Shown here: positions 51,567 to 60,597 of the stretch, in pieces | How the letters are laid out: each line of letters starts with the position of its first letter | Position numbering within the stretch: position 1 is the first letter of the stretch | Source: Candidatus Binatia bacterium | Lineage (GTDB): Bacteria > Desulfobacterota > Binatia > UBA12015 | Direction: 5' to 3' | Assembly: GCA_036563615.1 (NCBI GenBank) | Contig: DATCMB010000006.1 | Location: forward strand, 628,149 to 692,148 | DNA: 64,000 bases | Notes under the pieces: model-generated | Database searches by the model: none | What the model was told of the DNA's origin: nothing | What the model saw: only the letters and a program-made list of their open reading frames with translations | Translations under genes and position numbers: made by a program

Positions 51567-51956
51567 TCAGCCCTGTGCTGCGCTCCCGCCGCCGCTCGCA
51601 CGCTTCGCGGCCGCGGCCTCCTCGAGCAGACGCAACGTCTTCGGCGTGAAGATGCCGTCGGGCTTCAGATCGTTGCGCCGCTGGAACGCCTCGAACGCGT
51701 TGATCGTCACCTGGTCGAGCTTGCCGTTCACCGGACCCATGTACTCGTTGAGCACGGTGAGCTGCTCCTGAACCTTCTTCACGACCTCGGGATCGACCTT
51801 CTGCTCGAGCGCGTGCGCGTCGATCGCGACCAGCGACTCCTTGGCCCTCGCTTCGGCCGCCTTGGCGCGCTCCTCCTCGGTCGGGATGTCGCACGCGGCG
51901 ACGACGAGCAAGGTCGCCGCTGCGCAGCAGGCGAGAAGGTACGAGCGACGCTCCAT
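51567..51956 (-). CDS. Small lipoprotein with peptidoglycan-binding-like domain
   Basis: 129 residues from ATG 51956. A clear lipoprotein signal (MERRSYLLACCAAATLLVVAAC, lipobox VAAC22) is followed by a charged helix and a PG_binding_1-type domain (about 75-115): VLNEYMGPVNGKLDQVTINAF, FQRRNDLKPDGIFTPKTLRLL. It probably anchors in the outer or inner membrane and touches peptidoglycan. Convergent with the glycosylase gene, divergent from the next gene (56 bp apart). Confidence 0.85.
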   Translation of the reverse strand: MERRSYLLACCAAATLLVVAACDIPTEEERAKAAEARAKESLVAIDAHALEQKVDPEVVKKVQEQLTVLNEYMGPVNGKLDQVTINAFEAFQRRNDLKPDGIFTPKTLRLLEEAAAAKRASGGGSAAQG

Positions 51957-52012
51957 ACGGCGGTCGTATCGGCGGTCGCGCGGGTGGTCAAGCTCGGACG
52001 GCGTGGGTATAC

Positions 52013-52522
52013 GTGGCCGCGGTGCGCTTCCCCGATCGGAACGCCGTCGTCCCAAAGAGGCGCGCGCTGTGCGCGGCGTCGCTGCTCGCGATCCTCGGCG
52101 CGCTCCAGCTCCTGCTCGCCTGCACCGCGGTCGAGGTGCGCCGCGGCGAGACCACGCTCGCCGACGTGCAGGTGCCGACGCAGCCGACGACGAGCGTCAA
52201 CATCCTCGGCATCGGCCGCGCCGACGCCGAGGGACGGATCGTGCTGCGTCCGACGGGGATCAGCGTCTCGCGCGGCGAGACGGCGATCATCGGGCTCTCC
52301 GGACCCGGCATGATCCCCGGCACCGGCTTCGTCGTGCTGGGCTTCGGCTTTCAGGCGAACGTCGTGCGCTACGCCGAGACGCAGGGCGGCTCGGGCACGC
52401 CGCAGCCGGCGGTGGTGCTGTCGCTCACGGTGCCGGCGGACACGCCACCCGGCCTGTACTCGATCATGGCGCTGCGCGGCTACGAGTTCGCGATGATGAC
52501 GGCCGCGATCGAGGTCACATGA
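52013..52522 (+). CDS. Lipoprotein with Ig-like beta domain, function unknown
   Basis: 169 residues from GTG 52013 (GTG 52022 also possible). A hydrophobic stretch ends at LLAC37, a good lipobox. The mature part is all-beta (GETAIIGLSGPGMIPGTGFVVLGFGFQANVVRY), ending TPPGLYSIMALRGYEFAMMTAAIEV; this pattern suggests an Ig/IPT-like fold. The stop overlaps the next start in ATGA. First of four or five coupled genes (52013-55811). Confidence 0.78.
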   Translation: MAAVRFPDRNAVVPKRRALCAASLLAILGALQLLLACTAVEVRRGETTLADVQVPTQPTTSVNILGIGRADAEGRIVLRPTGISVSRGETAIIGLSGPGMIPGTGFVVLGFGFQANVVRYAETQGGSGTPQPAVVLSLTVPADTPPGLYSIMALRGYEFAMMTAAIEVT

Positions 52523-53085
52523 AGCACGCACGCTCGCATACGGTTGCGCGTCCGACGTCGACGCTCGTCGGCGTCGCAGCGCTGGTCCTCGCGCTCGCCG
52601 CGGCAGGAAGCGCGCGCGCGCTGACGCTCGCCGCGATGCCGCTCGAGGAGATGACGCGCGCTGCGAGCGTCGTCGTGCGCGCGCGCTGCATCGACCGTCA
52701 GGTGACGCGCAGCGCGTCGGGACGCATCGAGTCGATCGCGCGCTTCGAGGTCCTCGAGGAGGCGAAAGGCGAGGGCGACCGCGTCGTCACCGTGCGCCAG
52801 CTCGGCGGCCGTCTCGACGCGGACGGCACGGAGCTCGTCGTCCCCGGCGCGCCGCTCTCGGAGCCCGGCGACGAGGCGCTGCTCTTTCTCGAGCCGCACG
52901 ACGGCGAGGTGATGACCGTGGTCGGGCTCGCGCTGGGCTACATGCCGGTCGCGGTGCTGCCCGGCAGCGGACCCGTGGTGCGCGTGTCGCGCGTGCTCGG
53001 TGCGGAGTACGCGTCGGGCGGCGTGCGTCCGGTCGGCGAGATCCTGCGGCGCGTGCGCGACCTCGACCGTCTGGGGAGACGATGA
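52519..53085 (+). CDS. Exported protein of unknown function
   Basis: 188 residues from ATG 52519. Signal peptide ends near ARA-LTL. The rest contains a beta-barrel-like pattern: AASVVVRARCIDRQVTRSASGRIESIARFEVLEEAKGEGDRVVTVRQLGG and GDEALLFLEPHDG. This layout (a signal peptide, then a V.V...R...G.I.T...F.V.E..KG.....V.V...GG pattern) is common in small exported proteins found beside matrixin-like proteases. The stop overlaps the protease start in ATGA. Confidence 0.78.
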   Translation: MKHARSHTVARPTSTLVGVAALVLALAAAGSARALTLAAMPLEEMTRAASVVVRARCIDRQVTRSASGRIESIARFEVLEEAKGEGDRVVTVRQLGGRLDADGTELVVPGAPLSEPGDEALLFLEPHDGEVMTVVGLALGYMPVAVLPGSGPVVRVSRVLGAEYASGGVRPVGEILRRVRDLDRLGRR

Positions 53086-54026
53086 CGTCGCGCGGCGGAC
53101 GACGAACGGTGCTCGCGTGCCTCGCGCTCGTGCTCGCGATCGTCGCGAGCGTCGCGACGGTGCGCGACGCGGCGGGCTACGCGTTCATCTACGTCAGCGC
53201 CTCGAACGGCGTGCCGCGGCGCTGGAACCTCGACGCGCTGCCCGACGGACGCGTCCCGTGGCACATCTCGAGCGCGGTCAACTCCAACGTGCGCGGCAGC
53301 CGCACGCCGGTCGAGGTGATCCGCGAGGCGTTCGCGGCCTGGGAAGCGCTCGACACCTGCGCGATCCGCTTCGCGTTCCAGGGCGCGCGCAACAACCGCG
53401 AGCGCAACGCGTTCGACCGCGTGAACCTGGTGACGCTCGGCGCGTCGGAGTCGCTCGGCACCGGCGTGCTCGCGGCCGCGTTTCTCAGCAGCGACGAGTC
53501 GGGCGTGCTGACCGACGTCGACATCGTGTTCTCGCGCAGCGTGCCGTACACGACTTCGCCGACGCCCGAGCCCGACGCGTACGATCTGCAGTCGGTCGCG
53601 GCGCACGAGATCGGACACCTGCTCGGCCTCGAGCACACCGGGCTCGCGCGCGCGACCATGGCGCCGTTCAGCGAGCGCGGCGAGGCGTACCAGCGCACGC
53701 CGCACGACGACGACCGCATCGGCGGCTCGCTGCTCTATCCCGATGCCGGCTTTCCGTCGATCGCGGGCTCGCTCGCCGGACGCATCACGCTCGCGGGCGC
53801 GCCCGTCTTCCTCGCCCACGTCGTGGCGGCGGATCTGCGCGGGCCGATCGTCGCGAGCGCGCTCAGCCGTCCCGACGGTAGCTACCGGATCGACGGCCTT
53901 CCGCCCGGCGTCTACGTCGTGTACGCGGAGCCGCTCGATGGCCCGGTGCTGCCCTCGAACGTCGGCGGCTTTCGCTCCGCCTTCGACGCGACGCCGACGG
54001 TCGGTTATGGCACGTTCTTCCACTGA
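53082..54026 (+). CDS. Secreted matrixin-like zinc metalloprotease
   Basis: 314 residues from ATG 53082. Signal peptide (about 1-32). The catalytic domain has the fold's WNLDALPDGRVPWHISSAV start and the zinc site HEIGHLLGLEH at 175-185, with Met193 in ATMAPF as the Met-turn. No propeptide cysteine switch is seen. A C-terminal beta-domain (about 230-310; LAGRITLAGAPVFLAHVVAAD and RPDGSYRIDGLPPGVYVVYAEP) is a carboxypeptidase-regulatory-like fold. Coupled to the upstream exported-protein genes (4-bp overlaps); probably a T2SS substrate. Confidence 0.9.
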   Translation: MTSRGGRRTVLACLALVLAIVASVATVRDAAGYAFIYVSASNGVPRRWNLDALPDGRVPWHISSAVNSNVRGSRTPVEVIREAFAAWEALDTCAIRFAFQGARNNRERNAFDRVNLVTLGASESLGTGVLAAAFLSSDESGVLTDVDIVFSRSVPYTTSPTPEPDAYDLQSVAAHEIGHLLGLEHTGLARATMAPFSERGEAYQRTPHDDDRIGGSLLYPDAGFPSIAGSLAGRITLAGAPVFLAHVVAADLRGPIVASALSRPDGSYRIDGLPPGVYVVYAEPLDGPVLPSNVGGFRSAFDATPTVGYGTFFH

Positions 54027-54360
54027 GCGGCGCCGCGCGGCCCGTGCTCGCGCCGGGCGTCGCCGCGGCTCTGCCGGCGGCGTGGCCGGCGCGCGTCGCG
54101 GCGCACGCGCTCGGCGCTCGACGCGGGATCCGACGCCGCCCGCGATCGCGCCCGCCGAGGCGGGCCAGGACGTCGGTGAGGTGGTCGATCTGGAAGCGAG
54201 CGTGACCGAGGCGAGAGCGCGAGGAGGACGCGTCGCGCTGGAGACGGCGTCGGCGGGCACTCCGCTGCGCCTCGTCGTCGTGCCGCCGGCGGTCGGCGCG
54301 AAGCCGGCCGCGCCGGTCGGGGAGCGCTGGCGCTGGACGTGTACGGAGGAGCGACCGTGA
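54007..54360 (+). CDS. Probable small protein, function unknown
   Basis: 117 residues from ATG 54007, overlapping the protease by 20 bp and the FAD oxidoreductase start in GTGA. The N-terminal 45 residues are very Arg-rich (AARARAGRRRGSAGG) and may be non-coding in effect. The C-terminal half reads as a real protein: DVGEVVDLEASVTEARARGG, RVALETASAGTPLRLVVVPP, ERWRWTCTEE. Internal GTG starts at 54082 and 54181 are possible. The main support is the 4-bp overlap with the next gene, matching the style of the operon. No family recognised. Confidence 0.5.
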   Translation: MARSSTERRRAARARAGRRRGSAGGVAGARRGARARRSTRDPTPPAIAPAEAGQDVGEVVDLEASVTEARARGGRVALETASAGTPLRLVVVPPAVGAKPAAPVGERWRWTCTEERP

Positions 54361-55811
54361 CGCTGCCCGTCGACCTCCTGCAGCGCCGTCCGAGCTCCGA
54401 CCGCTTCGACGTCGTCGTGGTCGGCGCCGGCATCGCGGGTCTCGTCTGCGCAGCCGTGCTCGCGCGCAACGGCAGGCGAACGCTGCTCGTCGAGGCCGGC
54501 AAGCGGGCGGGCGGTCAGATGCAGACGATGTCGCACCAGGGGTACGCGGTCGACGTCGGACCGCTGGTGTGGGACGCGGCCGGGCTGCCCGAGGTGTTCG
54601 CCGCCGTCGGTCTCGGCGACGTCGAGATCGGGACGCTGCACGCGCGCGACGCCGTTCGCGTCGTGATCGCGCGCGAGGGCGGCAGCACGGTCGAGCCGCA
54701 TCGCGTTCCGGTGCCCGGTGGGCCGACGTCGCCGTCGACGCTCGATGCGGTGCGCGCGCTCTACGGCGTTCCGCCGCGCGTGTTCGCGAACCTCGGCGAG
54801 CTCTACCAGGAGCTGCTGCAGGCGAGCCCCGAGCAGCTCGAGAGCTGGCGCGCGACCGCGCTCGCCGACTGGCTCGCAGAGCGCGCGCCAGAGCCGGTGG
54901 TCGCGGCCGCGATGCGGCGCAGCGCGCTGCTGCTCGGCGCGCTCGCGCCGGAGCGCGCGTCGCCCGCGATCCTCGCGCAGCACGCGCGCTGGCTCGCGAC
55001 GCCGAGCGCGCCCGGCTTCATGACCGCAGGCGACGGTCCGGTCGCCGGAACGCGCGGCTTCGTGCAGGCGCTGGTCGACGCGTGTCTCGACGCCGGCGTC
55101 GAGCTGCGACTCGGCACGCGCGCGACCGGGCTCGGCATCGTGCGCAATCGCTTCGCGAAGCTGCAGCTGCGTCGCGAGGAGCATGCGTTCGCGGACGAGG
55201 TGGTCGCCGAGCACTGCGTGCTCGCGCTGCCGCGCAACGCGCTCGGCGCCGTGCTGCCGCCCGAGCCCCGCCGCGCGCTCGACGCGTCCTTCCCGCAGAC
55301 GCCCGGCTTCGGCGCGGTCGGTGTGGCGTGGGCGCTGCGCGGCGTTCCCGAGATGCGCGGCGCGGGCTCGCCCGAGGAGGCGCCGATCGTCCGCCTCGTG
55401 TCGCCCGCCGAGGCGAGCGCCGGGACGTTCGACGCGCCGGTCATGCTGTACTGGCCGAGCCTGCGCGCGCCGCGCGTCACCCCGCCGGGGCACGCGCTGC
55501 TGATCGCGCAGACCGCGCTCCCCGAAGGCGCGACCTCCGATGCCTTCGAGGTCGGCCGCGTGGTGACGCTGCTGCGGACCTACGTGCGCGAGATCTTCCC
55601 TGCGCTGCCCGAGCTGCTCGACTGGGAGCGCCACTGGGTGCACGCGTACGGCGCGCCCGATCCCTTCGTGTTGCCGACGCTGCCTTCGGCGGCGCCGGGC
55701 GTCAAGAATCTCTGGTTCGCGGGTGCCGAGGTCGCGACACCGGGCGTGCTGACGACGGGCATCGCGGCCGCCGCGCTGTCGGGCAAGGCCGCCGCGGAGC
55801 GGCTGCTGTAG
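54357..55811 (+). CDS. FAD-dependent oxidoreductase (amine oxidase / phytoene desaturase-like)
   Basis: 484 residues from GTG 54357. The N-terminal Rossmann fold carries FDVVVVGAGIAGLVCAAVLARNGRRTLLVEAG (GxGxxG and the end Glu) and AGGQMQT, then YAVDVGPLVW. The C-terminus has the FAD-binding NLWFAGAEVATPGVLTTGIAAAALSGKAAA. This is the flavin-containing amine oxidase/carotenoid desaturase superfamily; the substrate is unknown. It overlaps the small upstream gene (GTGA) and belongs to the 52013-55811 block. Confidence 0.87.
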   Translation: MTLPVDLLQRRPSSDRFDVVVVGAGIAGLVCAAVLARNGRRTLLVEAGKRAGGQMQTMSHQGYAVDVGPLVWDAAGLPEVFAAVGLGDVEIGTLHARDAVRVVIAREGGSTVEPHRVPVPGGPTSPSTLDAVRALYGVPPRVFANLGELYQELLQASPEQLESWRATALADWLAERAPEPVVAAAMRRSALLLGALAPERASPAILAQHARWLATPSAPGFMTAGDGPVAGTRGFVQALVDACLDAGVELRLGTRATGLGIVRNRFAKLQLRREEHAFADEVVAEHCVLALPRNALGAVLPPEPRRALDASFPQTPGFGAVGVAWALRGVPEMRGAGSPEEAPIVRLVSPAEASAGTFDAPVMLYWPSLRAPRVTPPGHALLIAQTALPEGATSDAFEVGRVVTLLRTYVREIFPALPELLDWERHWVHAYGAPDPFVLPTLPSAAPGVKNLWFAGAEVATPGVLTTGIAAAALSGKAAAERLL

Positions 55812-56267
55812 CGAGCAGCGTGAGCGCGCGCGCGAGCGCTGCGCTCTCGTGCGCAGCGCCGACGCGATCGTGCAGATTCGCGCGTGCGTCGCGTGCGAGC
55901 GCGGCGTGTTCCTGCGCGGCGACGCGCGATCGTGCGCGTGCGCATCTCGCTGCGGCGCAGTCGCTGTGCAGACGTGCACGACGTGCGTTCGCTGCGCGGC
56001 ACACGTTTTCCTCGCGCGTGTCGCTCGACGAGCGTCGCGATCGCGTCGCGCGGACGACCTCGCGACGTGCGACGACGCGCAACGACGTCTCTCGCGGCGA
56101 ACGAACGGCGTCAAGCATACCGCCACGAAAACCTCGTGTGCACGCGTCGTTCGACGAATCGGTTGCAAGCCGACGAAGATTGGATTACTTCGGCGTCCCA
56201 CTTTGGGGGGCGAGCCCGTGGGGACGGGTGGCGGTGGTGCGGAGCGGCATCGCGGGAGGTGTGGACG
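55812..56267. other. Intergenic region (456 bp)
   Basis: No gene supported: the reading frames through it are Arg-rich shadows without conserved features. 55812-56110 is a low-complexity GC-rich run of cgcg/gcg and tcg words. 56111-56200 is less GC-rich (caagcataccgccacgaaaa; gattggattacttcgg) and probably holds the promoter of the DnaA-like gene. No 9-bp DnaA box (TTATCCACA type) was seen. A ribosome-binding site GGGAGG lies at 56254-56259. Confidence 0.5.
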
Positions 56268-57392
56268 ATGCGCGTTCGCGAGGACGTCGCCGGGGCGGGG
56301 GATCTCGGCGGCTCTGATCAAGCGTCATCCGTCGGCTGCACGCTGCGACCGGAGTACACTTTCGCGTGTTTCGTCGTCGGCGAGAGCAACCGCGATGCGC
56401 ACGACGTTGCGCGCCGCGTGGCTTCGGGAGAGAGCAGCAGCGACGCGCTCTACCTGTACGGCGGCGTCGGCGTCGGCAAGACGCATCTCGCCACCGCGAT
56501 CGGTCACGCGGTGCGCGAGCGTCACGGCGACGGCGCGGTGCTGTCGCTCACCGCGGAGCGTCTCGCGGCGTGGTGGCGCGGTGAGAGCGACGAGCGACGC
56601 ACGCTCGAGCTTCTTCTGCGCAGCGCGCGTCTGCTGATCGTCGACGACGTTCAGCTTCTCACCGGCGACGCGCGCAGCCGCGACGACCTGCTGCGCGAGG
56701 TCGAGAGCTCGCGTGCGGGCGGTCGTCAGGTCGTGATGACGTGCGACGTTCCTCCGCAGGAGACGCGCGAGCTCACGCTGCCGCTCGGCGATGGCGCAGG
56801 GACGGTGCACGCCGCCGAGATCGCGCCGCCCGACCCGGCGCTGCGGCGCGACATCCTGATCGACAAGGCGGCGCGGCTCGGCAGCGAGCTCGCGGCGGAC
56901 GTGGCGACGTTCATCGCCGAGGTCGCGCCGGCGAGCGTGCGCGCGCTCGAAGGGGCGCTGCACCGCGTGCTCGGCTTCGCGGCCGCGCTGCGCGTGCCGC
57001 TCTCGGTGCAGGTCGCGGCGCGCGCGCTCGATCCGTGGCGTCGCAAGCCGGAGCCGCCGACGCTCGACGCGGTCGCGACCGCGGTCGCCGACGCGTTCGG
57101 CATCCCGCGCCGTCGGCTGCGCCGCGCGTCGTGCCGCGACCGTGAGACGGTGCTCGCCCGCCAGGTGGCGATCTACGTCGCGCGGCGTCTCTCGAACCGG
57201 CCGCTCCAGGAGGTGGCGGTGGACTTCGGCTGCCGCGACCACAGCGTCGCGGCGCACGCCTGCGCCCGCGTCAAGAGTCGGCTCGCGACCGACGCGCGCC
57301 TCGCCGCCTGCGTGCGCGAGATCGAGCGTTCGCTCGGCGCATTCGCGGCGGCCGCCAGCGCCCGTCCGGCGAGGTCGCGGGCGCGCGCCTGA
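56268..57392 (+). CDS. DnaA paralogue lacking the arginine finger
   Basis: 374 residues from ATG 56268, with GGGAGG 8 bp upstream. Related to the replication initiator DnaA and to Hda. The domain III core aligns: TFACFVVGESNRDAHDVARRVA, Walker A GGVGVGKTH (65-73), Walker B VDDVQ (125-129), sensor 1 at MTCD and sensor 2 Arg235. Domain IV DNA-binding helices follow (about 270-345) with CRDHSVAAHA (332-341) where DnaA has GRDHTTVLHA. The box VII segment that supplies the arginine finger (RLxSRF-GL) is replaced by ELTLPLGDGAGTV (168-180). Domain I and II are missing. It probably binds DNA or other initiators rather than acting as the main initiator. Confidence 0.85.
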   Translation: MRVREDVAGAGDLGGSDQASSVGCTLRPEYTFACFVVGESNRDAHDVARRVASGESSSDALYLYGGVGVGKTHLATAIGHAVRERHGDGAVLSLTAERLAAWWRGESDERRTLELLLRSARLLIVDDVQLLTGDARSRDDLLREVESSRAGGRQVVMTCDVPPQETRELTLPLGDGAGTVHAAEIAPPDPALRRDILIDKAARLGSELAADVATFIAEVAPASVRALEGALHRVLGFAAALRVPLSVQVAARALDPWRRKPEPPTLDAVATAVADAFGIPRRRLRRASCRDRETVLARQVAIYVARRLSNRPLQEVAVDFGCRDHSVAAHACARVKSRLATDARLAACVREIERSLGAFAAAASARPARSRARA

Positions 57393-57559
57393 CGCCGTGC
57401 GCTGACGCTCTGCGCCGACGCCGCGCGCCGGTGCACAAGGCTCGAGGATCGCAGCGCAGAAAATCGAGCGTCTGCGCAAGACGGCGCGCGGAGTCGCCTG
57501 GATGCAACGTGGCCTGGCGTGTGCGCGCGCCGAATCCCTAACGAAATCAATGGCTGCGG

Positions 57560-57574
57560 TGGCATTGAACTTGC
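57560..57574 (+). promoter_or_regulatory. Candidate sigma-54 (RpoN) promoter
   Basis: TGGCATTGAACTTGC matches the -24/-12 consensus TGGCAYR-N4-TTGC with the exact GG-N10-GC spacing (57561-57562 and 57573-57574). Transcription would start near 57586, giving a ~50-nt leader to the gene at 57635. A sigma-54-dependent activator is encoded 500 bp downstream on the other strand, which strengthens the case. No activator-binding pair was defined upstream. Confidence 0.6.
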
Positions 57575-57634
57575 CGCGGGCCCGCGTCGTCCATCGACTT
57601 CTCTTTGTTTCTTCTTTTCTTCCGGAGGCCACCA

Positions 57635-57919
57635 GTGATCATCGACCGGCACACCTTCATCGACCTCGCCACCCACTTGGAGGGTGCCTCCGAGGGCGTA
57701 CTCGACATCACCCGACGCTGCGTCGCGCTCTGCGAGGAGGGCGGCGACGGTCGCCTCGAGGGGCCGACCTGGATGGGGCTCGTCGAGTCGCTGATCACGG
57801 TGAACGCGGAGCTCACCGCGCTCGAGCAGACGCTGCGCGCGCTGCTCGAGGCGAACCGTGAGGAAGAGGAGGACTCCGCCAAGCGCTCGCTGCGTCGCGC
57901 GCGCGCCGCGGCCGCCTGA
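57635..57919 (+). CDS. Small protein of unknown function, likely sigma-54 controlled
   Basis: 94 residues from GTG 57635; GGAGG (57623-57627) is 7 bp before it. A start at 57605 is upstream of the ribosome-binding site and unlikely. The protein is helical and acidic in the middle (FIDLATHLEGASEGVLDITRRCVALCEEGG, TALEQTLRALLEANREEEED) with a basic Ala/Arg tail. No family recognised. The sequence suggests a helical, possibly dimeric cytoplasmic protein with two cysteines. Convergent with the Arg-rich membrane protein gene (37 bp apart). Confidence 0.75.
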   Translation: MIIDRHTFIDLATHLEGASEGVLDITRRCVALCEEGGDGRLEGPTWMGLVESLITVNAELTALEQTLRALLEANREEEEDSAKRSLRRARAAAA

Positions 57920-57956
57920 CGATCCGACGACCGACTCGCGCGGGCGAGCAGCAGCG

Positions 57957-58402
57957 CTACATGCGCTGCTGCAGGATCTGTCCGACCGAGGTCGCGAGCG
58001 CGGCGAGTCCGATCGCCGCCATCGTCAGCACGAAGACGAGCTGACCGAGACGCGAGCTGGTCTCGGCGGGCCGCTTGCGCGGCAACACCGGCGTCGGTGG
58101 TCTGCGCGGCACCGCGAGCATCGGCGCACGGCCGCGGATCAGACGCAGCTCGGGTCGCGACTTCGGCCGGAGACCGCGGATCGGGTGCGCGTTGTTCACC
58201 ACCAGGCGCAGCGCGCGGCTGCGACGTCGCGGCGGACGCGCCGGCGGCGAACCAGGCAGCGGCCGGACGAGCGTCTGGTAGCGGCGCGCGAGCGGCCGTG
58301 GCGTCATGGCGCGCAGCGGACGACGCCGCGCGTCCGGGTTCGACCGCCCGCGTGGGCGGCGGCTCTGGGTGAGGCGGCGGATCCTCTGCGTCGTCCTGGT
58401 CA

Positions 58403-58406
<4 letters not shown>
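57957..58406 (-). CDS. Arg-rich protein with a C-terminal membrane anchor
   Basis: 149 residues from ATG 58406, whose start overlaps the regulator's stop in ATGA, so it is co-transcribed with it. The first ~115 residues are strongly basic (RRPRGRSNPDARRRPLRAM, PPARPPRRRSRALRL), and the last ~25 are a membrane helix (LGQLVFVLTMAAIGLAALAT). This is a tail-anchored layout with a nucleic-acid- or phospholipid-binding basic head. No family recognised. Translated shadows are common at this GC content, but the helix and the 4-bp overlap support a real gene. Confidence 0.65.
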
Positions 58407-59818
<1,412 letters not shown>

Positions 59819-59871
59819 TCCCCCGCTCGGGCCGCCGAGCAAGGGGGGTGCCACCGCGCTGTGTCAGAACC

Positions 59872-59896
59872 GACAACCTCGCGTGCCGCGGTTGTC
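59872..59896. promoter_or_regulatory. Inverted repeat upstream of the regulator, candidate operator
   Basis: GACAACC (59872-59878) and GGTTGTC (59890-59896) form perfect 7-bp arms with an 11-bp centre. It lies ~55 bp upstream of the regulator's ATG, on the divergent side facing the NTF2-like gene. It could be an autoregulatory site or the activator's own enhancer. Function is inference. Confidence 0.5.
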
Positions 59897-60088
59897 ACGC
59901 TCTGTCGAAGGGTTGGCTCGACATCGCAGGTGCGCAGCGCGCGCGGGGGCCGTCGAAGACGTGGCACAAGCCGGCCATGTTGCGGAACATTCGTCAAATT
60001 TGTGGCGCCCAAGGCCCATTCCGCTTGGCAGATGGAACACGAGACGGTAAGCGGAAGCGCTTGCCGTTCGGCATGCACGGGAGGTTCC

Positions 60089-60577
60089 ATGTTTCGTTGG
60101 AGGGTTGCTTGGCGGGCGGCGACGACCGTGATCGCGGTCCTCGCGCTTGGCGCCGCGGTCGTCGCACGGGCGGCCGATGACGCGCCCGACGCCAAGCCGG
60201 AGGACGTCGTCAAGACGTATCTCACGGCGATGCAGAAGGGCGACTACGCCACCGCCTACCGCCTTCTCACACCCGAGATGCGCAACAACCTGGATGAGAA
60301 GAAGTGGATCGCCCAGCAGGTCCTGGTCATGAAGCTCGCCGACGTGCAGATCGACTCGTTCGAGGTCTTCCCGGCCAGGATGCAGGGCGAGAACGAGGCC
60401 ATCGTGCCCAACTTGCTCAAGTCCAAGGACAAGTTCATCAACCAGACCGGCGCCAACGAGTACGAGCTCTATACGCTCGTCCGTGGACCGGAGAAGGAAT
60501 GGCGGATCGCGTTGCAGCAGCTCGTCGAGACGGACGCGGTCGCCAAGTGGTTCCCGCCCACCGTCAAGGCGGAGTAG
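60089..60577 (+). CDS. Secreted NTF2-like (DUF4878-type) protein
   Basis: 162 residues from ATG 60089 with GGGAGG a few bp upstream. Signal peptide ends near ARA-ADD. The mature part has the NTF2-like layout: PEDVVKTYLTAMQKGDYATAYRLLTPEMRNNLDEKKW (helices) then a curved sheet ending KEWRIALQQLVETD. It resembles the DUF4878 lipoprotein-like accessory family, and the small protein at 33446 by layout. First of three co-directional genes (60089-end); a periplasmic accessory to the exporter is likely. Confidence 0.82.
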   Translation: MFRWRVAWRAATTVIAVLALGAAVVARAADDAPDAKPEDVVKTYLTAMQKGDYATAYRLLTPEMRNNLDEKKWIAQQVLVMKLADVQIDSFEVFPARMQGENEAIVPNLLKSKDKFINQTGANEYELYTLVRGPEKEWRIALQQLVETDAVAKWFPPTVKAE

Positions 60578-60597
60578 CACCACAAGGAGGAATGAAG

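Noticed and set aside
55884-56267. A 128-residue N-terminal extension of the DnaA paralogue
   Set aside because: Arg-rich shadow sequence with no similarity to DnaA domain I; the ribosome-binding site GGGAGG fits ATG 56268 instead.
52938-56321. An 1127-residue minus-strand reading frame
   Set aside because: It lies opposite the matrixin protease and FAD oxidoreductase, which have intact motifs; the frame has only low-complexity Arg-rich sequence.
59962-59977. TGGCAC near 59962 as a second sigma-54 promoter for the export module
   Set aside because: At the required 10-bp distance after GG the bases are CC instead of GC, and there is no TTGC element; a nearby TTGGCTCGACATCGC has one base too few between GG and GC.
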